A stretch of 5,064 bases of DNA from Candidatus Latescibacterota bacterium (GTDB taxonomy: Bacteria > Latescibacterota > 4484-107): assembly GCA_030613045.1 (NCBI GenBank), contig JAUWMS010000266.1, positions 1-5,064 on the forward strand, read 5' to 3'. The notes under the pieces were generated by a model that ran no database searches, was not told the origin of the DNA, and saw only the letters and a list, made by a program, of their open reading frames with translations. This document shows positions 1 through 5,064 of the stretch, one piece after another. Positions within the stretch are counted from its first letter, which is position 1, and every line of letters starts with the position of its first letter. A program made the translations under genes and the position numbers.

Positions 1-917
1 GCGTAGATGGAGGACCAGGGCAACGCGGAGAAGGGGGCACCGCCGATCCAGGGCGTCTGCCCCTGCGGACGATGCCAGATGCGGCCATCCCTGCTAATCG
101 CGAGATGCACCTCCACCGTGTCCGACGTATGCTTGAACATCGAGAGGCGCATGAGATGCGCATCCGTCGCTTCCGGCCAACGGGAATACCCGCTGCAGTA
201 GATATCCCAATCCGGAGGATCCCCGGGATCGTTCTCCAGCACGGGTTCCGAAGGTGAAAAATGGCGAAAATCGTCCGACACGGAGCGATTCACGCCGCGA
301 CGCTGCATCCGCCCGTCTGTCTGGCGCGTGTACAAGACGTATTTGGCGAGATGTGGATCGTAAAGACATGTGTTCTGCGTGTCCGCATGCTGGTTGCGTA
401 GTACGGGCTCTTTGAGAGGCGTCCAGCAGAGTCCGTCGGGAGACACCGCGCCGGGGATGTAGCGCTCCTCATCACTCCAGTGGCACCCCACCATTTTGTA
501 GCGCTCGGCCTCTGGAGCGACCGGATCCTTGAAAATCCCGTGGCCGTGGTAGGAGAAATTCACGAGATTGTTTTCCGTGGAGCCCCCGACTTCACGAAGT
601 CCGAGTGTGGGCTTCCGCCAGATTATGCCGTCGTCGGATTCCGCGTATCCGAGTCCGTTTTTGTGTTCGTACCAGCACCGGAACATCCCCTGATCGCGCA
701 TAAACGTCGCATAGCAAGGCGGACCGGATTCCCACGGGCGATCCATCTCAATGACCGGTTCGCGTTGGACGTCCGGTGCGCACACCCCCAGATCGATGCC
801 CCAAGGGACGCAAAATCCGTCGCCCTCGGTTCCATCGCACCGGACCCCGTATCCCGGTTCGATCCCCGACCAGTCAATGAAAACCCATTTCCCCACACCG
901 AGCTTGTACATGGCCAT
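1..917 (-). CDS. Five-bladed beta-propeller glycoside hydrolase-like protein (GH32/GH43-like), C-terminus cut by window edge
   Basis: Reading the minus strand from ATG at 917 gives 305 uninterrupted codons and then the window ends, so the C-terminus is missing. AAGGAG (930-925) sits 7 nt before this ATG, which favours it over the second ATG two codons later. Four blade-like motifs recur: SDDGIIW (about residue 94), SPDGLCW (159), SDDFRHF (214) and SRDGRIW (275). These are Asp-box-like turns typical of beta-propellers. The stretch SDDGIIWRKPTLGL followed by GSTENNLV, and FKDPVAPEAERYKMVG around 129-144, match my memory of GH32/GH43-like propeller proteins that occur as many paralogues in PVC bacteria. 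No signal peptide is visible, so the protein is probably cytoplasmic. Members of this clan usually act on glycosidic bonds. I cannot assign catalytic acids or a substrate, and a non-enzymatic role is possible. The family call is fairly sure, the activity is not. Confidence 0.82.
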   Translation of the reverse strand, partial: MAMYKLGVGKWVFIDWSGIEPGYGVRCDGTEGDGFCVPWGIDLGVCAPDVQREPVIEMDRPWESGPPCYATFMRDQGMFRCWYEHKNGLGYAESDDGIIWRKPTLGLREVGGSTENNLVNFSYHGHGIFKDPVAPEAERYKMVGCHWSDEERYIPGAVSPDGLCWTPLKEPVLRNQHADTQNTCLYDPHLAKYVLYTRQTDGRMQRRGVNRSVSDDFRHFSPSEPVLENDPGDPPDWDIYCSGYSRWPEATDAHLMRLSMFKHTSDTVEVHLAISRDGRIWHRPQGQTPWIGGAPFSALPWSSIY

Positions 918-962
918 GCTGCTACTCCTTAAGTTCCCAGACAAAATCATTTTCTTATTTCC

Positions 963-989
963 ACCACGAAATACACGAAATACACGAAA
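963..989. repeat. Three tandem 9-bp units, ACCACGAAA then two TACACGAAA
   Basis: The units occupy 963-971, 972-980 and 981-989. The last two are identical and the first differs at two positions. Read on the minus strand it is TTTCGTGTATTTCGTGTA followed by TTTCGTGGT. From memory, this type of sequence is scattered through intergenic regions of many environmental bacterial genomes. Its function is unknown to me. The repeat is directly visible; the claim that it is dispersed is recollection and has not been checked. Confidence 0.7.
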
Positions 990-1007
990 AAAACCAAAGC
1001 ACGGCAA
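979..1007 (-). promoter_or_regulatory. Possible sigma70-type promoter for the beta-propeller gene
   Basis: On the minus strand TTGCCG (1007-1002) and TGTATT (984-979) are separated by 17 nt, a spacing that suits a -35/-10 pair, about 60 nt before the start codon at 917. The -10 is a poor match and lies inside a 9-bp tandem repeat, so the fit may be accidental. Confidence 0.2.
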
Positions 1008-1034
1008 CCCCTTGACTTGGGAGGGACTCTACAT

Positions 1035-1056
1035 CCTTTGTGTCTTTGCGGTGAAA
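1035..1056. repeat. TTTGTGTCTTTGCGG-type intergenic element
   Basis: The sequence around 1036-1056 (CTTTGTGTCTTTGCGGTGAA) resembles another short motif that I recall recurring in intergenic DNA of environmental bacteria, often near ACACGAAAT-type repeats like the one 46 bp away. Only one copy is in this window, so calling it a repeat rests on memory, not on the sequence shown. Confidence 0.35.
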
Positions 1057-1192
1057 TGGGAGGTTGATTTTGTCCACCTACTTATCGTCCGGTTTGTTCC
1101 CGAATGGAAGATCACCCCGGTTTCCGGCCTGAAGACGGAAAGAAAACGGAACCGTCCGCCGCAAAGAAATTCCTTATTATACTTTGAATGCC

Positions 1193-1248
1193 TCAAAAGA
1201 CAATAAGAAACTCGTTATTGTCGTTTGGGCGCTTCAAAAGACAATAAG
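1193..1248. repeat. Cluster of GACAATAA repeats: two direct 15-bp copies and one inverted core
   Basis: TCAAAAGACAATAAG is present perfectly at 1193-1207 and again at 1234-1248, 41 bp apart. Between them TTATTGTC (1215-1222) is the exact inverse of the GACAATAA core. The first copy and the inverse form a perfect 8-bp inverted repeat with an 8-nt spacer, and the inverse and second copy form another with a 17-nt spacer. The cluster ends two bases from the fic stop codon. It could be an operator for a DNA-binding protein, a stem-loop at the 3' end of the fic transcript, or the leftover control region of a lost gene. No poly-T tract follows it on the minus strand, so an intrinsic terminator is not well supported. 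Confidence 0.75.
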
Positions 1249-1250
1249 GA

Positions 1251-2399
1251 TCACGCTATTTCATTTTTGTCACGAAAAACATCGAGATACCGCCCAAACA
1301 AATAGGAACGATTCCGTTGATTGCCGGTCACCTCTTCGAGAAGGCCCATGTCCACGAGTTTCCCAACTAACCGGCCGGCGGGAGCATATTCAATCCGCAG
1401 CAACTCCATAGTCCCATTTATGGAGATCGCAGGTTCCCGATACAGTCGGTGGATCAATTTTCGCGCATTTTCGGCACTGCGTCCCAAGCTAACAATCCGT
1501 TTTTCCAACTCCTGCCGCAAAGTCAAAATGCGCTGAAAGGTTTGCTTGCCATGCGCCGTGGTCTCTATCATCGCCTGCAGAAAGAATCGCACCCAAAGTC
1601 CGATATCGTTCGATTCCCGCACGCGGGTCAACGCATCATAATAGGCTCCGCGATGCTTCTCCAAATGAGCGGAAAGGTAGAGAGACGGCTTGCTGAGCAG
1701 CCCATGACTGATCAGATAGAGCGGAATCAATAGACGACCGATGCGCCCGTTCCCATCCAGAAACGGATGGATGGTCTCAAACTGGTAATGACTCAGCGCA
1801 CAGCGAATGAGATGCGGCACCTGAATAGACCCGTTATGCCAGAACGCTTCGAGGTCAGACAACAGATCGGGCAAGTCCTCGTGATGCGGTGGAATAAAGG
1901 CGGCATCCGCGAGAGACGCTCCGCCAATCCAGTTTTGACTGTGACGGAATTCGCCCGGCGTCTTGCGTTTCCCCCGCGCTCCCTGCATCAGAATTTCATG
2001 CGTCTTCCGAATCAGCCGCAATGAGAGCGGCAGGTTTTTCAGCGCATCAATAGCGGCATTCATCGCCATGACGTAGTTCTGCACCTCGCGCCAGTCGTCG
2101 CGCCGTTCGGGCAAAATGGATGCTTCGTCCAAGACCGCCTCGTCCATCTCCGTCTTCGTGCCCTCGATACGGCTGGAGGTATTCGCCTCTTTGAGAATGT
2201 GCATGTGAATATACAGATCCACATCCGGCACAATCAGCGAAAACGCATTCAACTCCCCAAGCGCCTGGGTCGCCTTTTCCAGCAATACATTGATGCGTGG
2301 ATCATCCCAACTCCATTCCAGATTGATCCGCGTCGGCAGAAAACTCTTATACTGGAGTTGCGGTTTATAGAACCCGGACTGGAATTGCTCAAATTTCAT
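1251..2399 (-). CDS. Fic family protein with N-terminal inhibitory motif and C-terminal winged helix; probable AMPylator
   Basis: This 382-residue protein carries the Fic signature HPFLDGNGRIGR at residues 211-222, with H211 as the expected catalytic base. In the Fic family this site transfers AMP (less often another nucleotide part) from a nucleotide to a hydroxyl side chain of a target protein. Also present are GEFRHSQNWIGG (148-159) and FIPPHHEDL (168-176), the usual flap region. SSRIEG at 75-80 fits the inhibitory S/T-x-x-x-E-G/N motif, whose glutamate (E79) blocks productive ATP binding. Because it lies N-terminal in the same chain, this is the self-inhibited class that needs no separate antitoxin. 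Residues about 312-369 look like a winged helix, suggesting DNA or partner binding. The start is ATG 2399, since GGAGG (2410-2406) lies 6 nt upstream; an in-frame ATG 13 codons earlier lacks such a site. Length is normal for the class. The target is unknown; the family is near certain. Confidence 0.95.
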   Translation of the reverse strand: MKFEQFQSGFYKPQLQYKSFLPTRINLEWSWDDPRINVLLEKATQALGELNAFSLIVPDVDLYIHMHILKEANTSSRIEGTKTEMDEAVLDEASILPERRDDWREVQNYVMAMNAAIDALKNLPLSLRLIRKTHEILMQGARGKRKTPGEFRHSQNWIGGASLADAAFIPPHHEDLPDLLSDLEAFWHNGSIQVPHLIRCALSHYQFETIHPFLDGNGRIGRLLIPLYLISHGLLSKPSLYLSAHLEKHRGAYYDALTRVRESNDIGLWVRFFLQAMIETTAHGKQTFQRILTLRQELEKRIVSLGRSAENARKLIHRLYREPAISINGTMELLRIEYAPAGRLVGKLVDMGLLEEVTGNQRNRSYLFGRYLDVFRDKNEIA

Positions 2400-2664
2400 A
2401 AAAAGCCTCCCGCGTTTTGCAACCCTGTTGCCCGACACGTTGCCGGAGCGTTTTGCCCGACCTCACCCGATCTTGTTTCTCGCGGAATCCTTGTAAAACA
2501 ACTGGACAGAATGATCAGGCATCGAACTTCGTCAGGAATGGTGGCCTTCACGCGTTTGAACGCCTGTCTTGCCGGAAAGCTCCCCGAGGCGGCGGTGTCC
2601 GCCATTGCCGGTCCATCAAGGGACACGACGAGGTGGACTGTCGGACCCGGCGCCATCCTTTCAG
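2400..2664. other. Intergenic region upstream of fic, no supported gene
   Basis: This 265 bp stretch between the 36-residue gene and fic contains the fic ribosome binding site and leader repeats. A 90-codon minus-strand frame (2668-2396) starts with GTG overlapping the previous stop and ends with TGA overlapping the fic ATG, but it has no ribosome binding site and no family I recognise, and plus-strand frames are also open here. A small GGCGG-TGT-CCGCC hairpin lies at 2591-2603, without a following T run. Confidence 0.6.
2412..2461. promoter_or_regulatory. Short repeats in the fic leader, possible operator
   Basis: GCGTTTTGC occurs at 2412-2420 and 2448-2456, and TTGCCCGAC at 2428-2436 and 2453-2461. 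A small inverted repeat GCAAC-CCT-GTTGC covers 2419-2431. All lie 12 to 62 bp before the fic start, between any promoter and the ribosome binding site. They could bind a regulator, perhaps the winged helix of Fic itself, or be chance repeats. No convincing promoter was seen just upstream. Confidence 0.3.
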
Positions 2665-2775
2665 TCACGGAGTTGCTTTCTGTTGCTTCTCCTGCTTCTT
2701 TTTCGCCTTCTTCTGCTGTTTTGATGCCTTCTGTTTCTGGCCCTTTTCCTTATCCTTCTTGCCTTTGTCTCCCAT
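2665..2775 (-). CDS. Very small lysine-rich protein beginning MGDKGKKDK, function unknown
   Basis: A strong ribosome binding site, AAGGAGG (2788-2782), lies 6 nt before ATG 2775 and opens a 36-codon frame. The protein begins MGDKGKKDKEKGQKQK and ends KQQKATP. Fifteen of 36 residues are lysine and seven are glutamine, with few hydrophobic residues, so it should be highly basic, soluble and probably disordered or a single charged helix. It resembles small 'MGDKGK...' hypothetical proteins that I recall from many bacteria, though I know no function for them. Nucleic-acid binding is a guess from charge. The same frame is open upstream to 2913, but the extension has an arginine-rich, noncoding look and no ribosome binding site. 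It lies 252 bp after the reverse transcriptase stop and 265 bp before fic, so it probably has its own promoter. Confidence 0.68.
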   Translation of the reverse strand: MGDKGKKDKEKGQKQKASKQQKKAKKKQEKQQKATP

Positions 2776-2815
2776 TGCATGCCTCCTTTTCCTGTTGTCT
2801 TTGTTCCTCCCGACG

Positions 2816-2832
2816 CGAGGGGCATTCCCTCG
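2816..2832. other. Stem-loop in the leader of the 36-residue gene
   Basis: CGAGGG (2816-2821) and CCCTCG (2827-2832) form a perfect 6-bp stem around a 5-nt loop, 28 nt upstream of the AAGGAGG site. It is not followed by a T run on either strand, so it is unlikely to be an intrinsic terminator. It may be a leader structure or chance. Confidence 0.35.
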
Positions 2833-2982
2833 TGCGTTTCCCATCCATGCTGGTGCGGGTCGTCGCCGTCCTCGTTTTTTCGGTTCCAATGCGTGGCTAT
2901 ACGGAGTGCACAAGCCGTTTTTATCTGCGGAAATCTTCTCTGGTTCTATTTGATTTGACGAGGGGTTTGCGAAAGTCGGACG

Positions 2983-3023
2983 GCTCTCTTGAGCTGCAGC
3001 ATATAGCTGTCGGCGGCGAGAGC
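2983..3023 (-). other. Possible two-tier stem-loop just after the reverse transcriptase stop
   Basis: Directly after the stop at 3030-3028, GCTCTC (3023-3018) can pair with GAGAGC (2988-2983), enclosing CAGC-TATAT-GCTG (3009-2997) with symmetric 8-nt internal loops. No T run follows, so it is a poor intrinsic terminator. It could stabilise the 3' end of the message or be part of a structured RNA that goes with the reverse transcriptase. The pairing is short and could be accidental. Confidence 0.3.
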
Positions 3024-3027
3024 TTGG

Positions 3028-4956
3028 TTAGACAGTGCCCCTTACTGCTTCGACCCACTCGGTCAGCGTCAGGAGCTTCGCCAGGTGCCACTTCACCTTG
3101 CCGCTTCTGCTCCCGGTGAATTCCAGCAAGTGTTTTCGGAGGGCCGCCACTACCCCGACATCCGAACTGCATCTGAGCAACCACAGCACGGGCAACCGGG
3201 AGCCGAACGCATGGTCGCTCTGCGCACCCTTTCTTAGCCGATTGATCTCCTTTAGTGCGAACTCTGAGTCTGTCAGGTAACGATGCCACAGTAACGCAAG
3301 TCGGTTGAGATTCGGATCCGCACTGTAGACAAGCTCTGCAATCTGACTCCTGATGTCCTCAACTTTCCCCCGTACGAGTAACACGCAAGCAGCACGTCTT
3401 ACCCACGGATGCTCATCTCTCAAGAGACGCCTAGCCTGACTGACAGCGTGATCCTCTCGTATCGGCAGTGTTGCGATGGATTCAAGGGCCTTCTGCCGTA
3501 TCGTCCAGTCCCTCTTCTGCGAAAACGCATAGCTTCCGCTCCTGCTCGCTAAACGTTTCCCTCCGTCTGCTGGATGCAAAAAACGAACTGCATCAAGGAC
3601 CATCGCAGAGTGATAAGGAATAGGGAATATCTGTCCCTCAACTATTTGTAGGAGTCGATCAACAATGCTCGCGTGCTCTCGGTAGGGCATTTGCCTCAGA
3701 TAACGAAGACACTTATGGAGCATTCGGAGGTCCGGAGGCTCTTCGAGAGCGGCAAATGCTGTTTTCCGTAGCCACATCCTTCCGCATCTTCCGTACAACG
3801 TCATCAGACGCCGTAGTATACGACTATCCATTTTCGAGAGATTCCGCGCGCTGTCAGGCAGATCTCTACGAAAACGGCCGAGCAATGGCTTCACGTTCTT
3901 CAGTATTGAAGTCACTTTTCGACGATTCTTTACAGCTCTGCAATCAATTCCTTCGAGTTCCTTCCAGGTGGCGTCGATTGCCTCTGTCTTCGATGAAGAG
4001 AGCACTTGATCAAGCTTGTGCCCGGTGAGTATCTCCGTCTTGCTCCCCTGTAAGTTCAGATACAGAGCGCGAAGTGCCTCATTAACCAAGAACACGACAT
4101 CACGTGCCGTCTGATAGTCCTTGCTATAGACCTCCACGTCGTCGACATATCGAAACCAACAAGCATCTCGTTTTGAGCAGAACTTCTGCAATTGCTCGTC
4201 AAGCGGTAGGAGGTAAATGTTGCCGAAGAAAGAACTTGCATCATTGCCCTGGGGTATTCCCCTTCCGATCGGAGTACCGGTACTAGTAACCCGAGTCCAC
4301 GATTCCAGAATCTTCATCAGCAGCAGCATCAACTCTCCCTGCTTCGGCAATAGTCCACGCAACTGCGCATCAAGCAGCCGAAGATCTATGTTCTCGAAGT
4401 ACGATGCGATGTCCGTTCGCGTGAGATGTGTGAAGCCTGCCTCTCTCGCAGCTTTTATCCGAGCCCGATCGAATTCTGGCCACGCACTAAACCAGGGCTC
4501 GAACGGCGAAAGCCTTCTGATTGTCTTCCCCTGTAAAAAAGGTAGCTCTCGCTCAGCGTCCTTGAAGAGGCTCTTTCCGCGCTTCACACGGACCTTCCAG
4601 TCCCTGTGCAAACGATACGAGTAGACACTCTCAGAAAGACGAGGATCAAGCCGTGGAGCGAGAAGATAGACTATCGCGTGGAGTATCGTCGCCTCCTCAA
4701 TGGGGAGAACATTGCCTGGTCGACCACTGAGTCCGGATTTTGGAATATCCAACTCGATCAGGTAACGGGGCCGATAGCGCATGTCGCGGACTTCTTCTCG
4801 GATGTGGCCAAGCCTCTCGGTGAGGCTAGAAGCGAAATCGGCGTAACCCACCGGATCGGAGATAAAGTCGTCCCTGCTATCGAGCTGAGCCAAGTGCCAG
4901 CCGATCTTCAGGATATTCGTCTTACACAATTGTCGAAAAAGAGTGTCCTGTGGCAT
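3028..4956 (-). CDS. Reverse transcriptase of the Abi/unknown-group (DRT-like) type with HEAT-like C-terminal half
   Basis: From ATG 4956 this is a 642-residue protein. RT palm motifs appear in order: LPIEEATILHAIVYLL and SVYSYRL (about 84-115), TDIASYFENID with catalytic D182, GIPQGNDASSFFGNIYL (233-249), FRYVDDVEVY with Y270-V-D-D273, and KTEI (306-309). These predict RNA-templated or untemplated DNA synthesis using two metals. Residues about 340-642 are almost all helical. HPWVRRAACVLLV (516-528) looks like a HEAT repeat. No HNH, maturase, integrase or Cas1 domain is present. This layout is that of Abi/UG reverse transcriptases (AbiA, AbiK and DRT relatives), which act in phage defence and often have helical-repeat C-termini. 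I cannot place it in a numbered UG class. An in-frame ATG at 5046 would add 30 residues, but that stretch folds into hairpins and reads as noncoding, so 4956 is preferred. RT is certain, subgroup likely, defence role inferred. Confidence 0.93.
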   Translation of the reverse strand: MPQDTLFRQLCKTNILKIGWHLAQLDSRDDFISDPVGYADFASSLTERLGHIREEVRDMRYRPRYLIELDIPKSGLSGRPGNVLPIEEATILHAIVYLLAPRLDPRLSESVYSYRLHRDWKVRVKRGKSLFKDAERELPFLQGKTIRRLSPFEPWFSAWPEFDRARIKAAREAGFTHLTRTDIASYFENIDLRLLDAQLRGLLPKQGELMLLLMKILESWTRVTSTGTPIGRGIPQGNDASSFFGNIYLLPLDEQLQKFCSKRDACWFRYVDDVEVYSKDYQTARDVVFLVNEALRALYLNLQGSKTEILTGHKLDQVLSSSKTEAIDATWKELEGIDCRAVKNRRKVTSILKNVKPLLGRFRRDLPDSARNLSKMDSRILRRLMTLYGRCGRMWLRKTAFAALEEPPDLRMLHKCLRYLRQMPYREHASIVDRLLQIVEGQIFPIPYHSAMVLDAVRFLHPADGGKRLASRSGSYAFSQKRDWTIRQKALESIATLPIREDHAVSQARRLLRDEHPWVRRAACVLLVRGKVEDIRSQIAELVYSADPNLNRLALLWHRYLTDSEFALKEINRLRKGAQSDHAFGSRLPVLWLLRCSSDVGVVAALRKHLLEFTGSRSGKVKWHLAKLLTLTEWVEAVRGTV

Positions 4957-4966
4957 TTTCCCCCCC
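4957..4966 (-). promoter_or_regulatory. Unusual G7 ribosome binding region of the reverse transcriptase gene
   Basis: Seven consecutive G (minus strand, 4966-4960) followed by AAA precede ATG 4956. There is no canonical AGGAGG, so the G run is the only Shine-Dalgarno-like sequence and its spacing is short. A homopolymer of this length can slip during replication, which would alter spacing here, or would shift frame if translation began at the alternative ATG 5046. Confidence 0.4.
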
Positions 4967-4994
4967 GCGGTTCCAGCCGGTTTCTCGCAGAGTA

Positions 4995-5038
4995 AGCGGC
5001 CGGAATGCCGGGCGCTCTTGGGGCAGCCGGGGGGCTGC
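4995..5038 (-). ncRNA. Two strong hairpins upstream of the reverse transcriptase: candidate structured leader or companion RNA
   Basis: On the minus strand GCAGCC-CCCC-GGCTGC (5038-5023) is a perfect 6-bp hairpin. Six bases later a second hairpin (5016-4995) has stem AGCG-C-CCGG, loop CATT, and CCGG-C-CGCT, that is 8 base pairs around one C-C mismatch, extended by a further G-U pair. Both end 39 nt or more before ATG 4956. Several DRT-type reverse transcriptases are encoded beside a structured non-coding RNA, so this is a reasonable candidate position. The window ends 26 bases further on, so the 5' end and promoter are not visible. Alternatives are the terminator of an upstream gene, though no T run follows, or a simple GC-rich leader. 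Confidence 0.35.
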
Positions 5039-5064
5039 TGGGTCATGTAGGTACGATCAGCGCG

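Larger units (their letters stand above)
918..1250. other. Intergenic region between fic and the beta-propeller gene
   Basis: This 333 bp gap has no supported gene. It holds the ribosome binding site and possible promoter of the propeller gene, a 9-bp tandem repeat (963-989), a TTTGTGTCTTTGCGG-type element (1035-1056), and a cluster of GACAATAA repeats (1193-1248). I see nothing interpretable in 1057-1175. A 151-codon plus-strand reading frame crosses most of it, but its first part is only the antisense of the propeller gene and it lacks a ribosome binding site, so I do not call it. Confidence 0.7.

Noticed and set aside
480..932. 150-codon plus-strand ORF
   Set aside because: It is wholly antisense to the propeller gene, which has a ribosome binding site and clear family motifs.
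963..989. CRISPR-like array
   Set aside because: The 9-bp units are directly adjacent with no spacers, and no cas gene is present.
1136..1158. Intrinsic terminator after fic on the minus strand (ACGG-AA-CCGT then TTTTCTTT)
   Set aside because: The stem is only 4 bp with a 2-nt loop, too weak to support, although the T-rich tail is suggestive.
2776..2913. N-terminal extension of the lysine-rich protein to 82 residues
   Set aside because: The AAGGAGG site is placed for ATG 2775, and the upstream codons include a hairpin and arginine/proline-rich residues unlike the rest.
2199..3119. 306-codon plus-strand ORF
   Set aside because: Its first third is antisense to fic and its last part antisense to the RT; it is rich in Ser, Cys and Phe in the middle, has no ribosome binding site and resembles no family.
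3028..4956. Diversity-generating retroelement RT
   Set aside because: The motif is PQG rather than the DGR-type SQ motif, the protein is much longer than DGR RTs, and I saw no template/variable repeat pair in the window.
3028..4956. Group II intron or retron RT
   Set aside because: No maturase or HNH domain follows the palm, no intron domain V-like hairpin or GUGYG start was seen nearby, and the C-terminal half is helical repeat.
4957..5046. N-terminal extension of the RT from ATG 5046
   Set aside because: The 30 added residues are Pro/Gly/Ala-rich and unlike a protein start, no Shine-Dalgarno is visible in the 18 bases available, and the DNA folds into two strong hairpins.

Overview
All four supported genes in this 5 kb bacterial window lie on the minus strand. 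In order of transcription they are a reverse transcriptase (4956-3028), a 36-residue lysine-rich protein (2775-2665), a Fic family protein (2399-1251) and a sugar-hydrolase-like beta-propeller protein that runs off the left edge (917-1). They are separated by gaps of 252, 265 and 333 bp, so they look like separate transcription units in one orientation rather than a tight operon. Most start codons are set by clear AAGGAG or GGAGG ribosome binding sites.

The most interesting gene is the reverse transcriptase. It has a full palm (DIASYF, PQGNDASS, YVDD, KTEI) with no maturase, HNH or integrase domain, and a long helical C-terminal half with a HEAT-like repeat. That layout fits the Abi/'unknown group' (UG, DRT) reverse transcriptases of phage defence better than group II introns, retrons or diversity-generating retroelements. 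Just upstream of its likely start are two consecutive GC-rich hairpins and a run of seven G, a candidate structured leader or companion RNA. Downstream of its stop is a 252 bp gap with two further possible stem-loops.

The Fic protein carries both the catalytic HPFLDGNGRIGR motif and an N-terminal autoinhibitory S-x-x-x-E-G motif, plus a C-terminal winged-helix region. It is probably a self-restrained AMPylator with no separate antitoxin. Repeats lie near both of its ends: a GCGTTTTGC/TTGCCCGAC set before its start and an unusual GACAATAA/TTATTGTC set directly after its stop.

The gap between fic and the left-hand gene holds two short sequences that resemble dispersed intergenic repeats of environmental bacteria (ACACGAAAT-type and TTTGTGTCTTTGCGG-type). 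The left-hand protein has four S-x-D-G-x-x-W style blade motifs and the SDDGxxW...LGL...GSxxNN signature of GH32/GH43-like proteins that are numerous in Planctomycetes, Verrucomicrobia and Lentisphaerae. Together with moderate GC content and well-formed Shine-Dalgarno sites, this suggests a member of the PVC group or a similar environmental bacterium, but the taxonomic guess is weak. RT plus Fic may mark a small accessory or defence locus next to a metabolic gene; that is inference from co-location only.
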